In this document: piece by piece, positions 22,306 to 33,799 of the stretch
How positions within the stretch are numbered: the first letter of the stretch is position 1
How the letters are laid out: the number at the start of each line of letters is the position of its first letter
Assembly (NCBI GenBank): GCA_012931725.1
Contig: CM022946.1
Location: 54,137,194-54,201,193, forward strand
Reading direction: 5' to 3'
Source: Litsea cubeba
Taxonomy: Eukaryota; Streptophyta; Magnoliopsida; Laurales; Lauraceae
Length of the DNA stretch: 64,000 nt
The notes under the pieces: model-generated
What the model was told of the DNA's origin: nothing
What the model saw: only the letters and a program-made list of their open reading frames with translations
Databases searched by the model: none
Program-made: the position numbers and the translations under genes

Positions 22306-24251
22306 GTAAAGTGAGTTTTTTTTCTGCACAAGCAAACAACCATGTCAAGTTTAATGAGAATGACTTTTCACTGTCCATAGCTATTTTTGAGTTTGTTCCA
22401 ACTTTTTCTCATTTCCTATGTTGATTTTAGTTGTATTGTTTTTTTCTCCAATAATTCAAGTGGATTGATCACATCAAAGCGAGCCCATTAGATGCTAAAT
22501 TAAATATTAGCTGCCATCAACACCACATAGATGGTAGGTAAATTATTTTTTTTTAAATAAGAGAAATTGGCCAAGTTGTTGTATTTGAGTTCGCAAGTCC
22601 ACAATTTGATAATTTACCCACACCTTCGTATATTTAAATGCTCAAACTCTGCTTCTATGTGTCTATAAAGCAAGACTTCTATATATAACTGAACTTGTAA
22701 GACAAAAAACAAAACGCATTGTCAGCTCTAGTTACAAAGGAGAGATTTTGCAAAGTGGGCACAGGTTGGGGGTACAGTGTTGGAAGCACACATGTACAAA
22801 TATGCATTCAAATTTTTAATATGAAAACCTGGATGTAGAGAAAAACATTAAAAAAAAAAAGGAAAAAAAAGTGCTGTTTTTTTTTCTTACCCACGTTTGA
22901 TGTGCTATCAATGCCATTATTTGTACTTCAAGGCCCCATTTATCAACTCAACAGACCCTGATATTGCATATATTTCATCATCAGCAACTTATTTAACCAA
23001 GAATGATATTAAAAAAACCAAAGACTAGGACATACACATGAGCACATACAAGCTCACATCACTAAACTATTCAATCAACCCAAAAAAAAAAAAAATGACA
23101 TAAAACATTTTATCAACTAACAACCTTAATGTTTTAAAATAAGATAACAATAACCAACAAACTACTACATTGTTTCTGGAAATTAGTAGAACAAATAGAC
23201 ATAACTGAACTGTACATCAAAAGAAGTTCAGAAATTTTATATAATAAAATTGCTTAGTATTCAGACTTAAAGAAACATAGAACCACCTCAAAATCAAATC
23301 AATCAGAGGGCTCAAATAATGAAAGAAGAAAAACGAAAAGTGCATTTGTGTAGTATGTGGAAACTTTTAGGATACCAATGTAGTGGCTGCCTCTTTAACC
23401 AAATTGGGTGTAGAAAGGCCTATTCTGTCTGTAGGCTCTTCTTTGTAGCTTGGTTGTTGGCAGCATAACTGTAAAAGTCTTTTATGCCTGCCTTTTCTTC
23501 TTTCATTTTACATGTTCATTGTTTCCTCCTTCCTTTTTAAATAAAAGTTTTCATCATTGATAAACAAAAAATAAAAAGTGCAATCATCAAACCATTCAGT
23601 ATGTAAGGGGAGAAAATATTAACAGAAAAATAACATGAAGGAAACCCATGTCACCACATCAGCAAATTAGCTCAAAAACAATGAAAACAACAAAACCCAA
23701 GTTGTAAAAAAAGTCACACTGCAATAGAATTCCACTTGCTCAAAACTAAGGAAAGTGTAGGCTCCACATCACAGAATCTGCAAATTTTCTCAAAAACAGC
23801 AAAACCCAATTCCTAAGATAATCGCATTGCAATGACACTCCATTTGACCAAGATCAAGAAAAAAGTCCACATCACAGAATCACTCAAACTGCCCAAAATC
23901 ATGGAACTAAAAACCACGTAACAAAATCTCTAACACCATCCAAAATTCACCACGAAATCTAATTTACCAGAAATTGTGGAGATATTAAAAGCTTAAGACA
24001 ATCAAGCAGAACTCTGAAACATAAAGCCAGCCAAGCAGGAAACATAGATTATGCCTTCAAATATCAAACCCATTAACAAATTCCTGAAAGATTAATCTTT
24101 GCAACAACCCAAATGCCCAAAAGAATTTCTGAGAGAAAGGCACCAGTTTATTCAAAGGCTTCATAATTCCAACATAGAAAGCTACAAGAAAGTGGCAGAG
24201 AAAACAATACCCAAGCAACAAAAGCACTCAACCCCAAAGTTCCTCTGGAAA

Positions 24252-24254
<3 letters not shown>
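22306..24254. other. CACTA interior, AT-rich, no gene
   Basis: The beginning may be part of the captured P450 intron 1. The remainder has many short A-rich tracts and no domain-bearing frame. Confidence 0.4.
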
Positions 24255-24323
<69 letters not shown>

Positions 24324-24325
24324 AA
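24255..24325. repeat. (GA)n microsatellite
   Basis: A nearly uninterrupted GA dinucleotide run of about 70 bp, with a shorter one at about 24399-24412. The frames through it are artefacts of the repeat. Confidence 0.9.
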
Positions 24326-24656
24326 CAAGAGCAGGGGTTCTGTATACCCAAAAGAGATGGTTCTCTATGTTAGAGAGAATTTATCATACACTCTTTAAGA
24401 GAGAGAGAGAGGGTGGATAGGTCTTGGAGATTAGTGTTGAAGAAAGAGAGAAGATGCCTTTTCCTTGCTCTGAAAATGGATAAAAGAAAGAAGAGGGGTG
24501 TGGGTAGGGTGAAGAAAGAAGGCGGTACAGACTAAAGACAACAAATACCACGAGGCACCAAAGGGTAATTTAGAGAAGAAAATACTGAATTCCCACGTTT
24601 TGTAATATTATTTTTTAGATGCAATTTATTTATTTTATTTATTTTTACCTATGGGC

Positions 24657-27040
24657 CTAGGTGAGCGCCCTCACCACCCAGGTTTGCATCATGATCTCCA
24701 ATAGTTGTGCCATCACCAGCAGAGAAGTGGTCCCTCTCGTGATGTCCAATAAGCCGGTCGGGTCTATCCCTGTTGCAGATGCCAACTGTTTAATGATTGC
24801 CTCAAGTGCATGATATCTTCTGTCCTGCTCAGCCACCCTCTTGTCTTGTTCAGCCACCCTCTTCTCCTGCTCAGCCTGCCTCAAGTCTTGTTCAGCCTGC
24901 CTCTTGTCTTGTTCAGCCTGCCTCTTGTCCTGCTCAGCCTGCCTCCTAGCCTGATCAGCCACTTGCTCCCGCAAGGCGATCACCTCAGAATGCGCTGCCC
25001 GAGACTGTGCAGAGGATCTTGTATATATCCCATATCCATTTAAGTATCCAGACCTCTTCCCAAGCACATCAACAGCAATCTCCTCCTCGCTCATAGGAGT
25101 TGTGACTGAGGGCTGCGACTGCTCCTCAATCCTCTGCACCAGTGCATCCTGCCATTTAAACAACAAGGGATTTAGAATGCTTAGCTAGGATCATTATTTT
25201 CCGATTTCTAATTTATTTATTAGCAAACGTACATGTCTCTGCTCAGCCACCCCATTTACCCACTCATTACTCTTTTGTCTGTAGTGGGTGTCGCGGAAGA
25301 ACTGAGTAATAGGCGGCGCTTGACCGGCATTCTGTGACATCTGTTAATTGAAAAGGCTTTGTATTAGATATGAACCTAGCTACATATTGATAAATTAATA
25401 AACTTAATGCAATGCTCGTCATATGAATATAATCAGTACCATCATAGACATCCTCGATGCAAATGATCTGGAGCCACTAGTATGATTATATGGCAACTTG
25501 GCTCGACTCTCTTGAGCCTTTTTAGACTTTGCCTACATAGAAAAGCAATAATACAATAGCAGTGATTTATAAAATCATTACTAATAGAATTACGTTGGAA
25601 TATAATTAATTGTTGTAGATAACATCCCGAATTTACCTTCCAAGATGGTGACTCCCAGCATTGTGAGATCATCATCTGCCAATCAGCTGGATCACAACCC
25701 GATGCCGGGTGGTCCTGGGGTCGGGGAACCCCCTGCGCCAACAACTCGAGGTAGTGACTGTGCAGCTCGTACTTCCAACTCTTATACAAAACTCCGCATT
25801 GGCGGTCAATGTCCGCCCTGATCTGCATATCACCCTCGTAATCCCCGATATCAAACAATTGCTGCAATTAGGGGAGAGCCATACAAAGATTAGTAATAAC
25901 AAAATATAATCAGATATTGTAATGAGGCGCACAACTATAATAATTTGGGTAGACATCTTATGCTTCAGTTTACCTGAACTGTAGCAATAACTGCAAGCTT
26001 GATCCCACTTTCAAGCTTCTTCCAACCATGAGGCCGTACCGGAGCAACCTCTCTAATGGCTAACCCAAGATGGTTAACCAGTAATGGGGCATGTTCCCCT
26101 TCTGGCCTATGGCTGGAGATGGAGATCGGAACGTGGATGTTATGACCCAGCTGTCTTCTAAGCTTCGTCGCATTCTTCCCTCGCGTAACACCCCTTACAC
26201 GAGTCTGTTGCGAAGAGAGTGGGGCTGATGCTGTTACAATGACAACGGTAAATGAGTTAGTGAACAGATATCATTAAATTGAAGTGAATTCATGATTTTA
26301 AAAATGTCATAATGTTCTCACCTACGCTGCTACTCACTGTATGAGGACTCAGCAGCAGCTGGGACGGTTGAGGCTGGGTCGGTAAGGGCTCTGTGGTCGG
26401 AGGCTGAGTCGATGAGGGCTGTGTGGTCGAAGGCTGTGTCGGTGAGGGTTGTGTGGTCGGAGGCTGAGTCGGTAAGGGCTCATGTGTGCTCTCTACACCA
26501 GCTAAAACCGAGTGCAGCTGCAATAGTCCGAGCACGTTTCACCCTACTAGCCCGAGGCATATCTGCAATCTGGATTAGAGCAAAGTGACAAGGAAAATAA
26601 ATAATTATAGCAAAAATCAAGAGTATTAGTACAGTGAACGTCAACAACTTACATTAAATGGAAATGGAAATCATTTTAGCACGAGTTTCAACATCAAAAA
26701 TGATATTTTTAAAGTACATGTCATGACAGTCACATAACGATTACCTCATTCGATTGAGACCGAGATGTATCATCATCTACATCATCATCTTCTGTGGGAA
26801 TGTAGTTCTCCATCTTATCATTCCCAATGACATTCTTCTTTCCCTTCTCGTTTGTCCCTTTAAACGAACCAAATATAGCACGTGCGGTCCGTTGGAGCCC
26901 TAGAGATGCAAGTTTTTCTGCATTCTGTTTAATTGTCTGTTTTCTCTTTAATAAATAATTGGAAGCTTGCACTTGACGTGACAACTCTCCTGGTTTTGAC
27001 CCATTTTTTCCCTCTGTTTGGCATCTCTTGCAACTATGAT
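24657..27040 (-). pseudogene. Transposase_24 (Ptta/En/Spm) type CACTA protein gene, interrupted
   Basis: Minus-strand exon-like blocks read in order. At 27040-26730, acidic and basic sequence with NAEKLASLGLQRTARAIFG. At about 26562-26290, a Pro/Thr/Gln repeat region (TQPSPTQPSTTQP), apparently frameshifted after MPRASRVKRAR. At 25867-25442, the conserved core with ADIDRQCGVLYKSWKYELH and DPADWQMMISQCWES, then a separate short block encoding YNHTSGSRSFAS. At about 25341-25235, QAPPITQFFRDTHYRQKS. At 25166-24657, EEIAVDVLGKRSGYLNGYG followed by a heptad-like RQAEQDKRQAEQ coiled coil. This is the layout of the plant Transposase_24 family commonly found in CACTA elements alongside TNP2. Introns and at least one frameshift are inferred; a functional product is doubtful. 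Confidence 0.65.
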
Positions 27041-28700
27041 ATATATAAATATGATTAAAATGTGAAATGTAAAAAACTTTTTATCCATATATGAACAAGT
27101 GCCCACAAAACTGATAACCAGTGCATTCTCAGAATCCCATTATTAATCCCTGCTTGGTTATGCATATACCATTTCACCAGAAGGGAAAGACCACCAATGA
27201 AAAACTTGCATACCATTGAATTTTACAAGTTGCAGAAGTTTAGCGTGCTTGCCTGGGATTGACAGAAGACAAAACTCCATTGCCATTTAATCACATCCTC
27301 CTAACAGTGATAGGATTATCACATCGTTTATACATAACTCAGGATCCATCCATTTAGATAACCCAAGTGACATTCAAGTTACATTTTTATGTTTTTTTGC
27401 CTTACAATTACCGGTAACAGATTTGTAAGTATTCCGTGACAAACAAGAAAATCAATAGAAGTTGAGAACACCAGAAACCAAGACCATCAAAGAGAAATCA
27501 CTACATTCTGGCAGAAATGCTGGTTTAGCACACTGCAGTTTTTTTATTTTTTTTTTGAAGTAAAGGTATATATGATTGGAAGTACTGTCTTCTGCCTGTA
27601 CTCAAATGATTCAATAATCCATACATAGTTGAAGAATTAAAAGCAAAAGAAATCCCATAAACACCCCTTAAATTAAATGTAAACAATCGTTTTCTCAAGT
27701 GATTTCACACAAATGATTAACTGAAGTAAACCAAAATTCTAATGATTTAGTCCAAGTCCATAAAAATTAGAAGTGATGCCTTGTAAATGAGAATTTCATG
27801 CAAACCAAAGTAATTTCATGAAAAGTATGATCTAATCCAAGTTAAAAAAAAAAAAACCACAAAAGAAAAGAAAAATAAAAGAAAAGAAAAAAGACACTGT
27901 AGAAAAGATAGGAATCAAGCCATAGAAACTTTCAATAGACCACAACATGCACCCATGATTTCTCAAAGTTTACCTTCATGCAAATATGTTCCAATCCAAT
28001 TCCAAGGGAGGGCGGCTATGTAAAGTGACGGAGGAGAGAGGAGAAGATATAGCACACCAAAGCTACTGGAAAACCAAAAAATAGAAGGTACAGCACAACC
28101 TTTTCGGACCAAGATTCAAGCAAATTTCTCTAATCAAATGGCTATAAAGTTTAAACATGTATTTGGTTTTTGCGTTGTCAGAGAATTTTATTGTCTATAA
28201 TAGACAATAACAAAAGGTACCACCCAAAATTTCTCAAAGTGAACTTTAGGCAAAGCAATTTCCAATAGAATTCCAGAAAAGTTTCAGAAATGCAAAATTT
28301 TCATGGGGTATGGTTACAAAAATTCAAGCATATGCGATAACCGGTTACTTGAAAAATTGAGTTACAGGTAAACAGAGTACAATGCAACCAAGTTCCTGGA
28401 TCCAACAGGCCTGTACCATGACATCTTCAACCACCTACGAGACATTTTCTCAATCAAAAGCATCATTATCATCCATATATTTAGAGTTGGCTTTGTGAGA
28501 TCGATACTGTTCGATCTTATTCACAACGATTAGTAGGGAGGAATATCCTAAAGAAGAAGAAGAAGAAGAGCATCCTCTCCTTCCTGCAAAGAGAGTTAAC
28601 ACCAAACGCTATACTTTAACAGCTAACATAAAAACTAATGAATGAGATTTGCCTGATACGAGATTTATAGAATTGCATTGAATCATCTTAGCATCACGTA
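27041..28700. other. CACTA interior, spacer
   Basis: AT-rich sequence without a recognisable coding region; poly-A tracts at 27848-27896. Part may be promoter of the minus-strand transposase gene. Confidence 0.4.
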
Positions 28701-29268
28701 TTGACTGGGTGCATCCAACCATATGCCTTTCTCCCTCGCATTCTACCCAAGAAGAATCGCAAGACTAAATCAGATTTTGGGTTCTTCTCCAATGGGGCCC
28801 TTCCAGAGCTGATGGCAGAGCCCACAAATGCAAGATCAATGTCATTTGTTGGGACCCATGAGTATTTGGCCCCTGAGATCATACGTGGGGAGGGCCATGG
28901 CAGTGCTGTAGACTGGTGGACCTATGGCATCTTCCTGTATGAGCTGCTGCATGGGACAACACCTTTTAAGGGTCAAGGCCACAGGGCCACCCTCATCAAT
29001 GTGGTGGGCCAACCACTGAAGTTTCCAGATAAGCCTGCTGTGAGTGTGGGGGCTAGGGACCTCATCCGAGGGCTCCTGGTGAAGGAACCACAGAAGAGAA
29101 TAGCTTATAGGAGGGGTGCTACAGAGATCAAACAACATCCTTTCTTTGAGGAGCACCACACCACCTCACATGCCTGAGGCAGTGGATTTTTTTCCGCGCT
29201 TTGCAAGTAAGGAAGTGTCCCAGGTGGGGAACAAGATGGTGGAAAATGGTGGGAAACAACAACACTGA
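28701..29268 (+). pseudogene. PINOID-like AGC (AGCVIII) kinase C-terminal fragment, captured by CACTA
   Basis: The frame 28701-29177 encodes the end of the AGCVIII-specific insertion (basic LPKKNRKTKSDF) and then the activation segment SMSFVGTHEYLAPEIIRGEG. Next come HGSAVDWWTYGIFLYELLHG, TTPFKGQGHRATLINVVGQP and RDLIRGLLVKEPQKRIAYRRG, ending with HPFFE. The wording is closest to PINOID/WAG-type kinases that phosphorylate PIN auxin carriers (family knowledge). After HPFFEE the frame is broken at about 29150: the next part, PPHMPEAVDFFPRFASKEVS.., continues in another frame to a TGA at 29266-29268. The residues expected in between (VNWALVRS-type) are missing. The N-lobe, the ATP-binding lysine and the catalytic HRD/DFD loops are absent, so it cannot be a kinase. 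Confidence 0.85.
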
Positions 29269-29659
29269 TCATGATTCTAGTATGGATTTTGATTACTTCT
29301 AGGATTGTAATCCATAGTTTGTACAATTTCTGTGGAGGTAGATTATAGTGTTCAGTGATGGGGAAGGCGCGATCAATGAAGACTTTGGTTAAAGGTCAGA
29401 TGAATAAATGTTGCATTTGTAAACATCATTTTTTCCTATAAGATTCAAAAGAGAAAGGCCTCTCTTGATGAAACATTTCTTGTTGAATTTTGAACGGGCA
29501 AACAAGCAAAAGGCAAAAACCATATCAGATAGGGATGAAGAGAGAAGAGATGGAGAATGAGACATTACCTGCAGAGGGGGGAGAGATGCAATGGCAGATT
29601 CCTCACCGAGCAGGACAAGCGGCGAGAGGCCCGGTTTCACTTCGAGCGACGGTCGTTGT
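29269..29659. other. CACTA interior, possible 3' flank of kinase fragment
   Basis: No recognisable coding sequence. It may include the captured 3' untranslated sequence of the kinase gene. Confidence 0.3.
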
Positions 29660-29933
29660 CGGGCAGAGAGAGAGAGAGGTGAGGGAGCAACCGAGAGAGA
29701 AACAGAGAGAGAGAGAGAGCAGATCGAGAGAGCGAGCGAGAGAGTGAGAGAGAACAGAGAGAGAGAGAGAGAGAGAGCAGATCGAGAGAGCGAGCGAGAG
29801 AGTGAGAGAGAACAGAGAGAGAGCAGAGAGAAAAGAGCGAGATGGAGATCGGCCCACCGATCGAGAGAGAGAGAGAGAAGAGCGAGAGAGTGAGAAACAG
29901 AGAGAGAGAGAGCAGATCGAGAGAGCGATCTCA

Positions 29934-29974
<41 letters not shown>

Positions 29975-30310
29975 AGATCGAGAGAGCGAGCGAGAGAGTG
30001 AGAGAGAACAGAGAGAGAGCAGAGAGAAAGAGCGAGATGGAGACGGCCCACAGATCTCGACCGATCAGGAGAGAGAGAGAGAGAGAGGGTGCAGAGGACG
30101 CCCGATCGAGAGAGAGAGAGAAATAGATGACTGCAGTCGCACTGAGATCGCCGGATCGACGCTCTGAGATCGCCCGATCGAGAGAGAGAGAGAGAAGAGA
30201 GTGAAATCCCGATTGAGAGAGAGAGAGAGAGAAATAGAAGATAGCAGAGGGGGGCGAGAGTAGATAGCAGAGAGGGACGAGTGAGAGCGCAGAGAGTGAG
30301 AGAAAGACGA
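29660..30310. repeat. GA-rich minisatellite array
   Basis: (GA)n tracts alternate with a longer unit gagagagcagatcgagagagcgagcgagagagtgagag, seen at about 29715, 29777 and 29972, with a shorter form near 29908. Long open frames on both strands (Glu/Arg-rich plus, Ser/Leu-rich minus) follow from the purine/pyrimidine bias and are not genes. Confidence 0.85.
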
Positions 30311-30465
30311 GGGAAGGGAGGGAAAGAGGAAAAAGGGGAAAAGGGGGATTCTGTTGGCGGGAGAGGGAAAATTGAGGGGGGATATTTCCACACGTTTTTG
30401 TCATCCAAAGATATTTTTTTGTTGGAAAACTATTTTATTTTTATTATTTGAAAACCTCTCAAATC

Positions 30466-30660
30466 CTCTACCAACCGACGCTAATTTTCGTCGGTAGATA
30501 ATTTTCATTGTTTATAAGGACTCTGATTTTTAATTTTTCTAAAAACTAAATAAACATTACCCCAACGTTTTACAAATAACATCAGTAAATGTTCCATTTT
30601 ACCAACGTCATATAATTCGTCGATAATAGTATCTGATAGTTTTTACTGACGTAAAATAAA
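30466..30660. repeat. Outlying CACTA subterminal repeats
   Basis: Units such as accgacgctaattttcgtcggt and taccaacgtcatataattcgtcg belong to the same repeat type as 33800-35090. They show that the right subterminal array originally started near 30466 and was separated by the inserted sequence between about 30665 and 33800. Confidence 0.75.
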
Positions 30661-31329
30661 AATCGGACAGGATTTTCTAACACTTCAGCCCGCTGGGGTC
30701 CGAAACGGGAAACGGCCCCCGAAAAGAAGTGAAAACTTGCCGAGAGCACTTTCTCAAGGGTAAGGTAACTTGACGGAATGACGGTTCGCAAGGACTCCCG
30801 GTTATAAAATTATAAGGGTAAGCATAGGATTTTCCAACCATTAGGTTTCGTAAACGGCCCGCCGAGTAGGGGTGCACATCGGGTCGGGTTCCGGGTTATC
30901 GGACCGGGTTTGACCCGACCCGGTATTTTAAGACCTCTGAACCGGTCTGATAACCCTGTTAAGTAAAACCGGTTATCGGGTTCCCGGGTCACCGGGTTAC
31001 CGAGTTATCGGGTTCGGGTTTCGGGTGACCTGATAACCCAGGAAGAAACTACGTACCATCGTTGGCTGGTTGATGATATCTGCCTCAAGTCACCAATTTG
31101 CATCTCTCGGCTCACTCTCACCATCTCAAGATACCTCTCAACTTTCTCTGCTTAGGTTTTTGGGATTTCTTCAACTTCTGCAATGATTCCTTTTTCTGTT
31201 GACATCGAAATCCTTGAATGCTATTTTGCAATCTGTGGTTCTTGTTTGGATTTGTTGAAGTGGGTTTGGAGCATAGATGGGTTCGAATCTGTTATCTTGT
31301 GAATGAGTCCTCCAGAATGGGGTTTAAAG

Positions 31330-31479
31330 ACATCGACCAGAAAGTACATAGACGAACGAGATCGAGAAAGAGACCATCACAAAGACCTCGATCTCCAGCA
31401 CGATCGAAATCGAGATCACAAGCATAGAAGCAGTCGCGACGCGGAGGATCGGCACCACCGCGACGACAAACGATCCTAA
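31330..31479 (+). pseudogene. RS/RD-rich (splicing-factor-like) gene fragment
   Basis: A short frame reads RKYIDERDRERDHHKDLD and then RDHKHRSSRDAEDRHHRDDK before a TAA. The alternating Arg/Asp/His/Ser composition resembles the N-terminal RS domain of U2AF large subunit or related spliceosomal proteins. It is too short and low-complexity to name the source gene. It lies inside the hAT-like element. Confidence 0.35.
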
Positions 31480-31815
31480 AAAAAACAACGGTTTGGATTA
31501 TCACACAGAAACGTCTACATATAAAAAAAAAAAACAAAAAAGAATTAGGGTTGCCTAAGTTGGGCAATGTAGCACTGCATCTTTCCGCTTTTGACAAATA
31601 CAACTGCATAACATGGGAGGCATCACCTAAAAACCGAGGAGATCGATGATGCATCTTCTGAAGTTACATGCTTATATTTTCTTGTAGATTCGCTTGGTTA
31701 CTATGTTCTTGGATTCATCATTAATCGACATGGCATTGCACATCTCAACCCGGTACTCATCATAATGAGGTTTCGAATTCTTCAAACAAACGGCCCGCCG
31801 TGGGTTCCCGGAAGC

Positions 31816-32810
31816 ATCGGATTTCCGATCCGGCCGAAAATGAAGGACCGGACCAGACCACTTGAACGTGGTCCTATCCGGTCTGGTCCAGTCCAAAACC
31901 GGTCCGGTTGGAACCACTTAAACCGGTCCAGACCGGTTTAAAATTTTCAACCAATTATAAATGGTTGATTTATAATTAGGGGCATCGATTTCTTTCAGCT
32001 ATGCATCTCGTAATTCATACTTGTTATTCAGATATGCATTCTGCAATTTGTTGACCCCCCATTTTCCCCGTTCGGGCAACATCAATGACACCAATCGTAT
32101 GTGGGTCCCACCCCAGATGGGTGAACAACAAGGGATCTTCACTATTGAACAATCTCAAAGCACCCCAGTCACCTGACAACAAATTTTATAAGAGATGATG
32201 CAGAGTTGCAGACCCTGCCTTCAACACTTCACAAACAACCATAAAACAACAAAAAATGAACAGAATCATAACGAAAATAAACAAACAACCAATATGCTAC
32301 TAATCTTCGAAATAGACAACACAACCACATAGAAACAGCACATCGATTCTCCATTCGCCTACTCAAAACTCTCCCAGAGTAGGGGGAAAACGTCAAGCCC
32401 TACCATCGAGTTGGAATCGGCATTCATTTGGTATTATCAGTTTAAAAAGATTACTCTGCATTTTTTTTTGAAGGGATCGATGAAAGAGATGTTTTAGAAA
32501 CACTGGAAACGGCGTTCGAGATCGAGAAATGTTCTCCGAATCAAGCGAGAAAAGAGGATTTATGCTTTGCGAGTTCAAAACCCTAGATCGATATGGATAT
32601 GTTGAGGAGATGGTGATGGAGATTTTCGAAGTAACGATGGTTTAATGTTTTAGAATTTTAGTAGTCCAAATCCGGTCCGGTCCGGTCAATCCGGATATAA
32701 CCGGTTTTTCAAGTCCGGTCTGGACCGGACCGAATTTGGACCACTAAACCACAAATCCAATCTGGATAGGTCCGTTTTTGTGGTCCGGTCTGGTATATGC
32801 GGCCTGGTTC
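31816..32810. mobile_element. Possible second nested miniature element with CCGGTCC-rich ends
   Basis: Inverted CCGGTCCGG/GGACCGGACC-rich blocks at about 31830-31945 and 32660-32810 border a unique interior of about 700 bp. They have the layout of a further hAT-type miniature element, but exact termini and a target duplication could not be fixed. Confidence 0.3.
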
Positions 32811-32812
32811 TG

Positions 32813-33151
32813 TCAAGACCTCAAGCAAGGCAAGACTGACAAGCTCTTGCTACCAAACCTTTTGAGTCTCTCTAACCCCAAAAGTCTAAGAAGCAAAGGA
32901 AACAAGAGATGTTTCTCCACTCTACAAAGAAAGAAAAAGACCCCCCAGGAGAACATCAAGACAGACAAGAAACGGAAGCAGTGCAAACTGCAGACATAGG
33001 AAATGGCAAGTGTTCTTTTCAAGAGGAATCGGTTGTTTTGGATGTCCGAAATGAGCTTTATATTGCAGAGACTGAGCCACTGCCAGAGATGAGATGGAGG
33101 GGTTTTGAGGAAGAAAAAGGAAAGCCAGAGATGGTGGGAAGCATGCTGTAA
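32813..33151 (+). pseudogene. Gene-like 3' fragment of unknown identity
   Basis: Two overlapping frames (32778-32999 and 32909-33151) look like one coding tail split by a frameshift. The second ends EPLPEMRWRGFEEEKGKPEM..L before TAA at 33149-33151, with an AT-rich 3'-flank-like sequence after it. Composition is gene-like, but I do not recognise the family. Confidence 0.25.
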
Positions 33152-33799
33152 AGGATTAAAAGTTGGTGTGTGTGAGTTATGTAATTAGAGCTGTACAATA
33201 CTATATGAATTTTGATTAGTGAAATACTAAATGAATAAAATAATTAGTGATCTGGGTGCATGGTGCACAAATCGCACCCTCACAGGTGGAGTGTCCATAT
33301 CGTTGATCTAATTAAACCACATTCGTTCAGTTTGTTCTGTCGATCTAAACTGTGCATTTAATAGTGCATTCCACAAATCACATGAGTAAATAATTGCACT
33401 GGTCAATTGATTTATGCCGTTTAAAAAAAAAATAAAAGTAACCGGGTTACCCGGTAACCCGGCAAACCTGGATAGAGCTTACCAGGTATTCGGTCGGGTT
33501 CCCAGTGTGCATAACATAACCGGGTCGGGTGAAACCCAGCCCGATAACCCGGGACCCGACTCGATGTACACCCCTAATTATACAGGTCGCAAGCAGAGGA
33601 TGGAAAAGAGGAACATGAACAGGAATGGGTGCAGGATGTGCATTTATGTGTGGTAAATATATGAGATAGGCAGTTGGTACCCATGCATATAACAGTTATT
33701 TAACAATGAATAAAACACAAGGGATAGAGAGAGAGATCGAAGAGATGGGAAAGGGAATGGTTTTGGCCTTGGGGATATATATTTGTATACATTTGGACC

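Larger units (their letters stand above)
30867..33576. mobile_element. hAT-like element nested in the CACTA element (2.7 kb)
   Basis: The left end taggggtgcacatcgggtcggg and the minus strand of the right end (taggggtgtacatcgagtcggg) match over about 33 bp with few differences. Both ends continue into inverted runs of ccgggttatcggg (30880-31040 and 33440-33560). TAGGGGTG termini are typical of plant hAT miniature elements. The flanks ccgccgag and attataca do not match, so no target duplication is visible. No transposase domain is recognised. Confidence 0.6.

Noticed and set aside
23400..23580. Possible LINE 3' tail
   Set aside because: A T-rich segment ending in an A-rich run is suggestive, but no reverse transcriptase or target duplication supports it.
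29389..30408. 339-codon minus-strand frame rich in Ser/Leu
   Set aside because: It is the complement of GA-rich repeats; frames are open on both strands because the repeat contains no stop codons.
30677..30877. Possible organellar or gene fragment at 30670-30840
   Set aside because: The predicted peptides look vaguely protein-like in two frames, but no family could be named and no boundary is visible.
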